From contig JBLHRR010000001.1 in assembly GCA_047626155.1 (NCBI GenBank), positions 62,001-126,000 of the forward strand: a DNA stretch of 64,000 nt, read 5' to 3'. This DNA comes from CALGLS01 sp047626155. Lineage in GTDB: Bacteria; Bacteroidota; Bacteroidia; Chitinophagales; Saprospiraceae. Position numbers and translations under genes: made by a program. Positions 25,560-34,532 of the stretch are shown here, piece by piece. The notes below the pieces were generated by a model. That model had not been told where the DNA came from. It saw nothing but the letters and a program-made list of their open reading frames with translations, and did no database searches. Within the stretch, counting starts at the first letter, position 1; the number at the start of each line of letters is the position of its first letter.

Positions 25560-28202
25560 ATGGCCGAAAGTTATAAGCATCCCGAAGACACGAAATATAA
25601 GTTCAGAGAACTAAAGGTATACGCATCTACAGAGTGGTTAGCGGATAACAAGAAAAAGTACCGCCAAGTCTTTGATCGCTATGAAACTACTTACATCTAC
25701 GCTGAACTCTCCTTTCACAACAAGCTTTTCGATGACGAAGATTGGGAAATCAATGTCGAACTTAAATGCTATTCCCTTAAAAAAGGGCGTAAAGAGGTTT
25801 GCGTACTTACTTTTGACAGACGAAAGGTAAGCAAATACGATTCTGTCGTTTACATTCGGGAAGGCTGGGGAAACAAGAATGATGGTCAGTTTTGGAAAAA
25901 AGGAACTTATTACTGGGAAGCTTGGGTGGAAGATGAGAAAGTGGCCACCAAATATTTCTACGTGGAAGATGCGGGTAAACCTATTGAAAAAGACGAAAAT
26001 GTCTACCTCGAAGTACAATCCTTACGCTTGTACGAAGGTCCTTATGACGATGTATTAGAGGATGAAAGAACCTATTTCAAAAAATTCAGTAGCGAAGAAA
26101 CCCGATACATATATGTAGAGATGGTCTTGAGAAACGTCCACAATACCAAAAGTTGGCAATGCGAGTTGTTTTCTAAATTTTATAATTATGCCCGAGAGCT
26201 AAAAGGACAAGTGGTTCGCTTACAACGGGTAGAGAAAAAAGACGATTTTATAAAGATCACCGCAGGTTGGGGCTCCAACGTAAAAGGCTCCTGGCGAAAA
26301 GACAATTATACAGCTGAAGTTATCTTTATGGATCGCTTACTTGCGGTCATTCCTTTTGAGGTTGGAGATGATTTTGAAGATGGAATTAGTGGTGTTTTAT
26401 TTCCTGATCAACATACGCCGGTGGTGCTCACCCCGGAGATTGAATTGGCAGGTACTTTTGAAGATGTCATTCTAAAGCTGGATAGTCTAATTGGCCTTTC
26501 GGAAATAAAAACAAAGGTCCGCGATCACGCCAATTATATTCAATTTTTAAAACTCCGAAAAGATAAAGGATTCGAAGAAAAAGATGAAATCAATGTTCAC
26601 TCTGTTTTCATCGGTAACCCCGGAACAGGTAAGACAACGGTTGCTAACCTAATGGGTAAATTGTACAAAAAAATGGGTTTACTCAGCAAAGGGCATGTAC
26701 ATGAAGTCGACCGTGTAGATCTTGTTGGAGAATACATTGGACAAACGGCACCAAAGGTTAAAGAGGCCATTGAAAAAGCTAGAGGCGGCGTACTGTTTGT
26801 TGATGAGGCTTATTCACTTGCCCGCTCGAATGACGATAGTAAAGACTTCGGTCGGGAGGTAATTGAAATCCTCATAAAAGAAATGTCAAACGGAAAGGGA
26901 GATATGGCCGTTATTGTGGCTGGTTATCCAAAAGAAATGAAGCACTTCTTGGAATCAAATCCTGGACTGCGCTCTCGTTTCAAACTGTATTATGAATTCG
27001 CTGATTATTTGCCGCAGGAGTTGTCCCGCATCTCTGACTTTGCTTGCGAAGAGAAAAAAGTTATTCCTACATCTGAGGCTAAACTGAGATTAGATGAAAT
27101 CATAGTGGATGCCTTCCGAAATAGAGACAGAACTTTCGGGAATGCCAGGTTTGTTTATGATCTGGTTGATAAAGCCAAAATAAATTTAGGCCTGCGAGTC
27201 ATGGCTCATGATAATCCAACTAGCTTAAATAAAGAAGAAATTTCCATCATCAACCTGGAAGATGTCAATCGAATCAAACTCAATGCTAAGAAGGAATTGC
27301 CAGCTATTCCAATAGACAAAGCACTGCTTAATGAGGCGACTATAGAGTTGGACGAGCTTATCGGAATGACTGCTGTTAAAAAGCAAATCCATGAACTGAT
27401 CCGCTTGGTGAAATACTACCGCGAAACAGAGAAGAATGTTTTGAATAGCTTCAACTTACATACTGTATTTTTTGGTAATCCTGGAACGGGTAAAACGACA
27501 GTAGCTCGGATTTTGACTAAGATTTACAAAGCACTAGGGGTATTGGAAAGAGGCCACATGATCGAAACAGATAGACAAGGACTTGTGGCTGGATATGTAG
27601 GTCAGACCGCGATAAAGACAGCGGAGAAAATTGAGGAAGCAATGGGTGGTGTTTTGTTCATTGATGAAGCTTACGCTCTTACAATGGGGGCCGGAGGAAC
27701 CGCCCATGGTGACTTTGGAAACGAAGCCGTGCAAACCTTGTTGAAAAGAATGGAAGACTTGCGTGGACGGTTTTTTGTTTTTGTGGCAGGTTATCCTGAC
27801 AATATGGAAACTTTCCTAAAGACAAACCCTGGCTTACAATCCCGTTTTGATAAAGTCCTCAAATTCGAAGATTATAATCCGGATGAATTATTCCGAATTG
27901 CAAAACTAATGTTAGAAGAAGCAAAAGTAGTGAGCACAGAGGAGGCAGATGAATACCTGAAAAAGTACATGACTTTCTTATATGAATTCAGAGATAAATA
28001 CTTTGGAAATGCGCGTACCGTTAGAAAAGCGATGACAGAAGCTTTGAAAAATATGAGCCTACGGTTAGCGGCTACACCAAAAGAAAGCCGCGATCCTGAT
28101 TTGATGAATGTGCTTACCTTGAAAGATGTGGAGACCTTTAAGTTGGATAAAAGTGGGTTCTTATTTAATAAGAAAACCATTGGGTTTAGGAGTAAGGGGT
28201 AG
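25560..28202 (+). CDS. Double CbxX/SpoVK-type AAA+ ATPase with duplicated N-terminal beta domain
   Basis: An 880-residue cytoplasmic protein. Residues about 15-140 and 150-272 appear to be two copies of one beta-rich module: each has a YIYxE strand, a CxL/CxF strand and an EGWG or AGWG turn, then KKGTYYWEAWV or KDNYTAEVIF. Two AAA+ modules of the CbxX/CfqX, SpoVK, EccA type follow. The first Walker A is GNPGTGKTT at about 352, Walker B VLFVDEA at about 413, and RSRF the arginine-finger region. The second Walker A is at about 639 and Walker B VLFIDEA at about 700. Relatives remodel rubisco or act in type VII secretion. The partner here is unknown, and it stands alone with a terminator after it. 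Confidence 0.9.
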   Translation: MAESYKHPEDTKYKFRELKVYASTEWLADNKKKYRQVFDRYETTYIYAELSFHNKLFDDEDWEINVELKCYSLKKGRKEVCVLTFDRRKVSKYDSVVYIREGWGNKNDGQFWKKGTYYWEAWVEDEKVATKYFYVEDAGKPIEKDENVYLEVQSLRLYEGPYDDVLEDERTYFKKFSSEETRYIYVEMVLRNVHNTKSWQCELFSKFYNYARELKGQVVRLQRVEKKDDFIKITAGWGSNVKGSWRKDNYTAEVIFMDRLLAVIPFEVGDDFEDGISGVLFPDQHTPVVLTPEIELAGTFEDVILKLDSLIGLSEIKTKVRDHANYIQFLKLRKDKGFEEKDEINVHSVFIGNPGTGKTTVANLMGKLYKKMGLLSKGHVHEVDRVDLVGEYIGQTAPKVKEAIEKARGGVLFVDEAYSLARSNDDSKDFGREVIEILIKEMSNGKGDMAVIVAGYPKEMKHFLESNPGLRSRFKLYYEFADYLPQELSRISDFACEEKKVIPTSEAKLRLDEIIVDAFRNRDRTFGNARFVYDLVDKAKINLGLRVMAHDNPTSLNKEEISIINLEDVNRIKLNAKKELPAIPIDKALLNEATIELDELIGMTAVKKQIHELIRLVKYYRETEKNVLNSFNLHTVFFGNPGTGKTTVARILTKIYKALGVLERGHMIETDRQGLVAGYVGQTAIKTAEKIEEAMGGVLFIDEAYALTMGAGGTAHGDFGNEAVQTLLKRMEDLRGRFFVFVAGYPDNMETFLKTNPGLQSRFDKVLKFEDYNPDELFRIAKLMLEEAKVVSTEEADEYLKKYMTFLYEFRDKYFGNARTVRKAMTEALKNMSLRLAATPKESRDPDLMNVLTLKDVETFKLDKSGFLFNKKTIGFRSKG

Positions 28203-28224
28203 GATTAGGTCCGTGTAATATTCT

Positions 28225-28271
28225 AATAAAGATGCGCCTTGCTTAGTTATCAAGTAAAGCGCATCTTTATT
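28225..28271. terminator. Bidirectional terminator
   Basis: A perfect 13-base stem (AATAAAGATGCGC at 28225-28237 with GCGCATCTTTATT at 28259-28271) lies between the convergent AAA+ ATPase and thioredoxin-SPOR genes. Confidence 0.8.
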
Positions 28272-28313
28272 TAGGTAACTTTAGTGACTAGTTATGTATT
28301 TCAATCCTCACAA

Positions 28314-29339
28314 CTAAAACCCCATATCCTTCAGCGCCACAATAAAATCACTAGCCTCTTTCTGGTTTTTAAATCCTTTTACCAACACCCGATAGGTACT
28401 ATAATCTCCCTTCTTATCAATCAAAAGAAAGACTTTCTTTGATTGAAATTTCGACTCTATTCTCTTGACCACCGCAGCAGCTTCTTTGTAATCTGTGTAT
28501 TCGCCCAATTGGATTTTATAAGCACCTTTGCTATATAACTTCTTGATAAATGAATTGGACCTGTTAGACTCTGTACTTTCTGTTGTAGGTTGTTGTCTTT
28601 CATAGGGTACCGTAGCTGCAACTACGACCACTTTCTCGTTAGTCGTCTCATCATTCTGGCAAGCTTGCATGACCTTCAGCGCTTCAATTAGATTATGAAG
28701 TTCTGTCGTATTTGAAAATAACTCCTGATACCGGGCGTCCGTTTGTTCTGTCCCGGTAAATCGCTTTACTAAGTTTTCATTTTTTTGCAAAAGAAGCTCT
28801 AATTGCTCAATGTGTTGCTTGATGATTGCCTGTTCGTTTGAGTCCGGAAACTCAGCCGCAATATATCCTGCATTGCTATTAGAAGCCATATTACCTTTGT
28901 GTGTTTGAGCAACAAAACAGGATTTAATACTTTGCTTTAGGACCTTTTGAAAGGCAGTTCCAGTGAAGGTGGTTTCATAGCGATCCAATAATTGCCCTTG
29001 TTTATCAAAAAGAAGGAAGGTCGGCAAACAAGTAATCTGAAATTCCTTATCCCATTCTTTCCCTAAAGCAGAATGAATATCTACCTTTACGGACAGGGAT
29101 TCATTGTTGATGTATTGTCCTAGTTTTTGATTGATAAAAGTGGTCTCTTCCATGACTTGACAACCAAGACACCAGCGACCATTAATATAAGTGAGGAAAT
29201 GCCTTTGCTGCTGAGTCTCTTGGGTTTTTACTTCCGAAAAAGTAATGTTTTGAAAATTGATGTTAGATTTTGATTCTGCTTGAAGAACGTTAAAACAAAA
29301 AAAGCCCAACATTAACGCGGTTAGTGTGAATTTGGTCAT
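28314..29339 (-). CDS. Periplasmic thioredoxin-like protein fused to a SPOR domain
   Basis: A 341-residue exported protein with a signal peptide ending LQAES. Residues about 25-135 are a thioredoxin fold with the redox pair Cys57-Leu-Gly-Cys60 (in GRWCLGCQVMEETTF) and the cis-Pro segment CLPTFLLFDKQG. A helical linker follows (170-225). The last 75 residues are a SPOR domain (YKIQLGEYTDYKEAAAVVKR, VFLLIDKKGDYSTYRVLVKG), which binds peptidoglycan stripped of stem peptides at division sites. The fusion suggests a thiol oxidoreductase placed at sites of septal wall remodelling; this is inference. CLGC is not the standard CGPC/CxxC of TlpA or DsbA. Confidence 0.85.
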   Translation of the reverse strand: MTKFTLTALMLGFFCFNVLQAESKSNINFQNITFSEVKTQETQQQRHFLTYINGRWCLGCQVMEETTFINQKLGQYINNESLSVKVDIHSALGKEWDKEFQITCLPTFLLFDKQGQLLDRYETTFTGTAFQKVLKQSIKSCFVAQTHKGNMASNSNAGYIAAEFPDSNEQAIIKQHIEQLELLLQKNENLVKRFTGTEQTDARYQELFSNTTELHNLIEALKVMQACQNDETTNEKVVVVAATVPYERQQPTTESTESNRSNSFIKKLYSKGAYKIQLGEYTDYKEAAAVVKRIESKFQSKKVFLLIDKKGDYSTYRVLVKGFKNQKEASDFIVALKDMGF

Positions 29340-29548
29340 TTTAATAGGAAATAGGCGTCGTAAATTAATGCTTGAAATAGTGTGCTAATTTTTCACTCCT
29401 TAGAATAAGAGGTGTTTTTTGAGGCACCACAAAGTACGATTAAATACCATATATAATAAAGGGAAACGTATTTATTATCCAATAAATAATGATAAGAGGT
29501 TAAACACCTGATGTCTATTGGTACATCAGAGCAAAATAAAATAATAAC

Positions 29549-30964
29549 GTGATATTCGACATTCAAGCACACGAAAGAGAAATTTTTATGATCATTCAAG
29601 AGGTAGCTGCCGAATTGGGAGCACCTGCGTACGTAGTTGGTGGTTATGTTCGGGATCGCCTACTAGCACGCCACTCTAAAGACCTTGACATCGTTTGTAT
29701 TGGTAGCGGGATAAAGCTGGCAGAAGAGGTGGCCGGGCGTTTACGTCCCCGACCACGAGTTACTGTTTACCAACGATTTGGAACAGCAATGATTAGATAC
29801 AAATCGCAGGAGATAGAATTTGTAGGGGCCAGAAAAGAATCTTATCGCCACGATTCCCGAAAGCCAACGATTGAAGAGGGATCACTAGAAGATGATCAGA
29901 ACAGACGTGATTTTACCATCAATGCATTGGCCGTTAGTCTTAATGAAAATACTTTTGGAGAAATTCTAGACCCTTTTAACGGCTTGCAACATCTGGAAGA
30001 AAAATTAATAAAAACGCCACTTGAACCAGGGAAAACCTTTTCGGATGATCCTTTGCGGATGATGAGAGGAATACGATTTTCTAACCAATTGGGTTTTGAA
30101 ATCCATGAGGAAACCTTCAATGCAATTAGTAAATACCGAAACCGCATCCATATTATTTCCAAAGAAAGAATAAATATTGAATTGGAAAAAATTATGCGTT
30201 GTGATCGTCCCTCTGAAGGATTCAAATTATTATTTGATTCAGGGTTGCTTCATATTATTTTTCCGGAAATGGCAGCCCTCGCAGGAGTAGACGTCAAAGA
30301 AGGAAAAGCACATAAAGACAATTTTTACCATACACTGGAGGTATTGGATAACGTCTGTAGAAAAACGGATAACCTCTGGTTGCGTTGGGCAGCAGTTTTT
30401 CATGATATCGCCAAACCACCTACTAAACGCTTCGATAAAAAAGCAGGTTGGACCTTCCACGGACACGAGGCGCTCGGCGCTGCAATGGTTCCGCGTATTT
30501 TCAGGAAAATGAAAATGCCTATGGACGCAAAAATGAAGTACGTTCAGAAATTAGTGCGACTTCATTTAAGACCAATCAGCGTGACCAAAGAAAACATAAC
30601 CGATGCTGCCATTAGAAGATTGTTGTTTGATGCCGGTGAAGAATTGGATGACCTGATGTTGTTATGCGAAGCAGACATTACATCAAAAAATGAAAAAAAG
30701 AAAGTTCGATACTTACGAAATTACGAAATGGTTCGTCTGAAATTGATTGAACTCGAAGAAAAAGACCGCATTCGAAACTGGCAGCCACCAATCACCGGAG
30801 AAATCATTATGAAAACCTTCGACCTAAAAGCAGGCCGTGCAGTGGGTACAATAAAGATGGCCATTCGTGAAGCGATTCTGGATGGTGATGTAGAAAATAA
30901 TTACGAAGCCGCATACTCCTTTATGTTGGAAAAAGGAAAGGAGCTTGGTTTGGAACTTGGTTGA
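29549..30964 (+). CDS. CCA-adding enzyme / poly(A) polymerase family nucleotidyltransferase with HD domain
   Basis: A 471-residue protein. I use the GTG at 29549 (MIFDIQAHEREIFMIIQEVA) because family members carry this helix before the catalytic core; the internal ATG at 29588 would cut into it. The nucleotidyltransferase core has VVGGYVRDRLL and the metal pair in SKDLDIV. Then the RNA-binding and dimerisation region (DDPLRMMRGIRFSNQLGFEI) follows, and an HD domain (HKDNFYHTLEVLDNV, AAVFHDIAKPPTKR). It completes or repairs the CCA end of tRNAs. Many Bacteroidota have one protein of this layout for that job. It reads away from the SPOR gene. Confidence 0.92.
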   Translation: MIFDIQAHEREIFMIIQEVAAELGAPAYVVGGYVRDRLLARHSKDLDIVCIGSGIKLAEEVAGRLRPRPRVTVYQRFGTAMIRYKSQEIEFVGARKESYRHDSRKPTIEEGSLEDDQNRRDFTINALAVSLNENTFGEILDPFNGLQHLEEKLIKTPLEPGKTFSDDPLRMMRGIRFSNQLGFEIHEETFNAISKYRNRIHIISKERINIELEKIMRCDRPSEGFKLLFDSGLLHIIFPEMAALAGVDVKEGKAHKDNFYHTLEVLDNVCRKTDNLWLRWAAVFHDIAKPPTKRFDKKAGWTFHGHEALGAAMVPRIFRKMKMPMDAKMKYVQKLVRLHLRPISVTKENITDAAIRRLLFDAGEELDDLMLLCEADITSKNEKKKVRYLRNYEMVRLKLIELEEKDRIRNWQPPITGEIIMKTFDLKAGRAVGTIKMAIREAILDGDVENNYEAAYSFMLEKGKELGLELG

Positions 30965-31048
30965 TTAGTCGCTCATTCCGAAGGGGTGAAGTTGATTTGT
31001 CAATTGGTGCTACTAGTTTGTTTAAAAAAGATGTAATATCTACTTAAT

Positions 31049-31167
31049 ATTACACCAAAAATAATTTTCCGATTTTTTTCGTGGAAACAGTTATGTAAAC
31101 CACTCTCCCTGTGGTCGTTTTGATTTACATAATTGTTTCCAAATCGGGAAGTTAATTTTTCGTTGTT
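31049..31167. repeat. Dispersed palindromic repeat, family B, copy 2
   Basis: Same layout and orientation as copy 1: ATTACACCAAAAATAATTTTC end, CCGATTT / AAATCGG arms, GGAAACAGTTATGTAAA / TTTACATAATTGTTTCC inner arms (with a change matched on both sides: CAG and TTG), and AAGTTAATTTTTCGTTGTT end. The paired changes CGATTATG to CAGTTATG and its partner suggest the stem is kept by selection or gene conversion. Confidence 0.85.
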
Positions 31168-31219
31168 ACTTAGCACCGTTGACGGTACAAATATAAAAAA
31201 CAATATAAATACAAATAAA

Positions 31220-31699
31220 ATGAAACAATTTATTCTATTCTTATTCATCGCTTGTCTCTCCTCTTCTTGTTCAGATAAATACGATGCTGAAGAACAACAT
31301 GCGGACGATATTACAGCAATTGAAAACTACCTAACCGCTAACAACCTTGACTACAGTATAACGGCTGGTGGTGTTTACTATTACATAGAGGAAGAAGGAA
31401 ATAATGATGGCAGCCCAACTATTGATAATACAGTCGTTTGCAATTACATCGGTTTCTTTTTTGACAGATTGGCGGAGGATGGTATTGTATCTATTTTTGA
31501 TGGAACAACCGATACACCAGCTACTTTCCCTTTGCAAAATGTAATAAAAGGCTGGCAAGAAGGAATTCCAAAAATGAGTAGAAACGCAACTGGCCGGTTT
31601 TATATCCCATCTACTTTGGCTTACGGAAACCAGGGATCAAGAGACATTGGAAGAAATGAAATATTGGTTTTTGACATAGGTCTGGTTCACTTTTATTGA
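31220..31699 (+). CDS. FKBP-type peptidyl-prolyl isomerase lipoprotein
   Basis: A 159-residue lipoprotein (LSSSC, Cys17). The start is the ATG at 31220; a longer TTG start at 31133 would lie inside repeat B copy 2 and lacks a signal sequence. The FKBP domain (about 45-159) has GGVYYYIEEEGNNDG, YIGFFFD, FPLQNVIKGWQEGIPKM, RFYIPSTLAYGNQGS and ILVFDIGLVHF. FKBPs of this exported type fold proteins in the periplasm or at the outer membrane. Several active-site aromatics appear kept. It ends in a shared hairpin with the convergent cyclase gene. Confidence 0.9.
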   Translation: MKQFILFLFIACLSSSCSDKYDAEEQHADDITAIENYLTANNLDYSITAGGVYYYIEEEGNNDGSPTIDNTVVCNYIGFFFDRLAEDGIVSIFDGTTDTPATFPLQNVIKGWQEGIPKMSRNATGRFYIPSTLAYGNQGSRDIGRNEILVFDIGLVHFY

Positions 31700-31718
31700 T
31701 ACCGTGAGTCTTTGGATT

Positions 31719-31765
31719 AAAGTAAATGTATACTAAACTTTAAAAGTCTAGTATACATTTACTTT
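31719..31765. terminator. Bidirectional terminator overlapping a stop codon
   Basis: A perfect 17-base stem (AAAGTAAATGTATACTA at 31719-31735, complement at 31749-31765) between convergent genes. Its right arm contains the final codons and the TAG of the cyclase-family gene. Confidence 0.8.
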
Positions 31766-32395
31766 CGCTATAGCCCTCACCGGCGCACCATCTGCTTCAA
31801 TGATCTTCATTGGAAAACATTGAAACTCAAATAGCTCATCAAGAGGTAGTAACTCAAGATTCGTTAAGTTTTCTATTAAAAGTACCTCTTGCCCAAAAGC
31901 GATATGATGGTTCGCATAATCCGGACTATTCACAGGATCCGGAGAAAAGCAATCCATTCCAACCCCTTTTATGTTTTGTTTACAAAGATAAGCAGTGGCC
32001 TCATTGGTCATAGTTGGGAAGTCCTCCTCATACTCTTTCTTGCCCCAAAGTGCAGACCAGCCTGTAAATAACAAAATGAAATCTGCCTTCTGAACTATCG
32101 TTTCCATTTTCTTAAATACCTCAACTGGAATTTGCCGCCCAGCAAAAGAGCGTACATCAATTGCGATGGCCTTACCCTCGAATTGTTCTAAATCGATTTC
32201 ATTCAGCGTTTTTCCATTAGCTTCCATGTGAGCCATCCCATCTATATGTGTACCCTGGTGACTGGTAAAGGAAAGTTGTTTACTGGCAAATCCATTATCG
32301 TTTACATTGTTTATTTGTTTCACAATGGGGGCTTTACCTCCTGGGTAAATGCTAATTTTTTCATCAAAAACGTGTGTTAGGTCAATGTATTTCAT
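31748..32395 (-). CDS. Cyclase / kynurenine formamidase-like metal hydrolase
   Basis: A 215-residue protein. I use the ATG at 32395 (MKYIDLTHVFDEKISIYPGG), since the upstream in-frame TTG at 32416 adds only a few residues. The family signature HxGTHxDxPxH reads HQGTHIDGMAHM here: the three His and the Asp are present, but Pro is replaced by Met. Other family strands are IIVQKADFILLFTGWSALWG and the C-terminal FPMKIIEADGAPVRAIAKV. These enzymes are zinc- or manganese-dependent hydrolases of formylkynurenine, isatin or related amides. The substrate here is unknown, and no tryptophan catabolism gene is nearby. Confidence 0.87.
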   Translation of the reverse strand: MKYIDLTHVFDEKISIYPGGKAPIVKQINNVNDNGFASKQLSFTSHQGTHIDGMAHMEANGKTLNEIDLEQFEGKAIAIDVRSFAGRQIPVEVFKKMETIVQKADFILLFTGWSALWGKKEYEEDFPTMTNEATAYLCKQNIKGVGMDCFSPDPVNSPDYANHHIAFGQEVLLIENLTNLELLPLDELFEFQCFPMKIIEADGAPVRAIAKVNVY

Positions 32396-32804
32396 AATTA
32401 AGTGGTTCTCTGTCAAATATAGTAGATTAGAACAAACTAAGGCTGATAAACTAGGTCAGGGCTAAAGATAAATTTGCAATCAAGGGAATTCTTATCCGCC
32501 TCATTCACCGACTATTGAGTGTTTTCTGTCACTAAATGCCCTAAAAAAGAATAAAAGACAAATATAAATAATTTTAAGGTTTTAACGTTTCGGGGGCTTC
32601 CTTGGCAAGATATTTGCTTTTCTTTAATAAGTATCATCATTTCTTTCCTGATACTTTTTCCCATAATAAAAACATGTCCATCCTGTGGTTAGCCATAGGA
32701 AGATTTTTTTGATTCATCAATTTATCGCAGATAAATTTATGTTCAATTCCATTATCGTAAAGGTTCAGCGGTCTATTAGTTTTGACTTTGAATGATTACC
32801 TATA

Positions 32805-34253
32805 ATGAACCCATCTCCTCAGAAAATTGGAGACAAATTACGGATACATAAGTTGACCATATACATATACCAAAAACTGAAGTACACCATGAAAAGTATT
32901 ACCATAAACTGTTTGAATTACGTAAGAGGTCTAATTTACTATTTTGATGAAATTAAGCGTTGGCTCTTCTTTGGCTTGTTCTTGCCATTGACTATTTGCT
33001 TTTTTGTAATGGAATGGGATTACCGAGTTTTAGTATTTATTTTAATGGGCTACTCTGCCGCGCTAGTTGGATTTTTATTTGCCAAAACTCCAATTGGAAA
33101 AGTATTGTTATCAGCCGAAGAAGATTTGTATCATCGTTTGGTGGTAAGCTCTAAATTAGAAATTGCATTAATCCATGATTTGGAAAGTGGGCGAAATGTA
33201 TATGTTACTCCATCGGTGAAATCAGTGCTGGGTTACCAGCCTCATCATATTATCAATCGCTATTGTACTTTTCTATTCCATCCTGACGACAGGAAGAAAA
33301 TGATGCAGTTGCTTAGTGCAAAATCTATAGCTGCAACATCTAACCTCAGCACCCGCCTGCGGATTATGGAGAAAGGCAATAGCTATCGCTGGATGACTTT
33401 CACTGTAAACAAACCCGATCCTGTTTTTGGACAGGATCGATATGTGGTCTGTAACTTGAAAGATGTACAAAAGCAACAGGAAATGGAGAAAGTATCACAA
33501 CGCTATGTGGCTGAATTGATGCGCAAAGATCCGGCAATAGCTTTAGAAACAGAGGTCTCTGATCAAATGTTAGGATTAATGACCGCCCATGAATTAAAAG
33601 AACCGATCAGAACGATTCAAAGCTATGTTCAACTTTTAGACATACGTCATAAAAAGCAAATGAATGAGGAGGGAAAAGAATGTTTGCATTTTGTAAGCGA
33701 ATCTGTCCACAAGCTAAATCACATTGTAGACGATATTGAATCTCTTTTTAATATTGATTCGAGACAGACCAAATTGAAAAAGGTGGATACACAAAAAATG
33801 GTGGAAGGCACTTTGAAATTACTTGGAGGTAAGATAAGAGAGAGAGAGGCCAGTATCCTAACTGGAATATTGCCCACCGTTATGGGAGACCTAAATCAAC
33901 TTCGACACCTTTTTCAAAACCTAATAGACAACGCTATAACTTTCAATGACGGGAAGGTTAATATTCAAATTTCCTGCCAGCAGCAAGCCAACAATTGGGT
34001 TTTTGAAATCAAAGACAATGGAATCGGAGTTCCCTACAAATTCAAAACGAAAATATTTGATGCCTTCAGAAGGTTACATGGCCCGCAGCAATATGGCGGA
34101 GGAAGTGGGATGGGGCTTTCCATTTGTAAAAAGATCATCGAAAATCACGGTGGTAGTATCTGGGTGGGAAGCAGTGGCGAAGGGGAGGGTACTCAGTTTT
34201 TCTTCAGCTTGCCGATTAACCCTGGGACAAGGAATGTCTTTGGTCTGAATTAA
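32805..34253 (+). CDS. Membrane PAS-domain sensor histidine kinase
   Basis: A 482-residue kinase. Two hydrophobic helices lie at about 50-90 (LFFGLFLPLTICFFVMEW and VLVFILMGYSAALVGFLF). A PAS fold (about 105-225) has LIHDLESGRNVYVTPSVKSV and YQPHHIINRYCTFLFHPDDR. The HisKA H-box is MTAHELKEPIRTIQSYVQLL with the phospho-accepting His. The HATPase part has NLIDNAITF (N box), KDNGIGV (G1) and GSGMGLSICKKIIENHGG (G2). A later ATG at 32889 is an alternative start. No response regulator is next to it, so it is an orphan kinase. The 410-base upstream gap holds no gene. Confidence 0.93.
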   Translation: MNPSPQKIGDKLRIHKLTIYIYQKLKYTMKSITINCLNYVRGLIYYFDEIKRWLFFGLFLPLTICFFVMEWDYRVLVFILMGYSAALVGFLFAKTPIGKVLLSAEEDLYHRLVVSSKLEIALIHDLESGRNVYVTPSVKSVLGYQPHHIINRYCTFLFHPDDRKKMMQLLSAKSIAATSNLSTRLRIMEKGNSYRWMTFTVNKPDPVFGQDRYVVCNLKDVQKQQEMEKVSQRYVAELMRKDPAIALETEVSDQMLGLMTAHELKEPIRTIQSYVQLLDIRHKKQMNEEGKECLHFVSESVHKLNHIVDDIESLFNIDSRQTKLKKVDTQKMVEGTLKLLGGKIREREASILTGILPTVMGDLNQLRHLFQNLIDNAITFNDGKVNIQISCQQQANNWVFEIKDNGIGVPYKFKTKIFDAFRRLHGPQQYGGGSGMGLSICKKIIENHGGSIWVGSSGEGEGTQFFFSLPINPGTRNVFGLN

Positions 34254-34353
34254 CAAATAGTAGTACTTCACAACAATATTTATACAATTTCCCAATAGTA
34301 TAGTTTTTTATTTTCCCTGAACTATCATATAAATCCTAAATCGTTTTTAAAGC

Positions 34354-34388
34354 GGTGCCGGCTCTCGTTTGAGGGTCGGCATTTTTTT
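34354..34388 (+). terminator. Rho-independent terminator
   Basis: TGCCGGCTCTC pairs with GAGGGTCGGCA (one wobble or mismatch) with a T-run after it, 100 bases past the kinase stop. Confidence 0.75.
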
Positions 34389-34461
34389 GTTGAAGAAAGT
34401 GAACCGCAACGGCGCAACGAAAATACCATGCGCAACCCTAAAGAGGCGACGTATATCAATG

Positions 34462-34477
34462 TAGGACTTAAGTCCTA
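34462..34477. repeat. Perfect 16-base palindrome
   Basis: TAGGACTTAAGTCCTA is fully symmetric and sits in the gap between the kinase gene and the convergent methyltransferase gene. Could be a protein site or chance. Confidence 0.4.
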
Positions 34478-34532
34478 AGAATTCGCGAACTTAGTCCTTT
34501 GAATTGAAGTTGCGATTGAGGCTGATTTGTGC

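Noticed and set aside
31133..31219. Longer start (TTG) for the FKBP gene
   Set aside because: The extra codons lie in the outer end of repeat B copy 2 and precede a proper lipoprotein signal that begins at 31220.
33946..34248. A 100-codon frame overlapping the end of the histidine kinase
   Set aside because: It is out of phase with the strong HATPase motifs N, G1 and G2, so it is a shadow.
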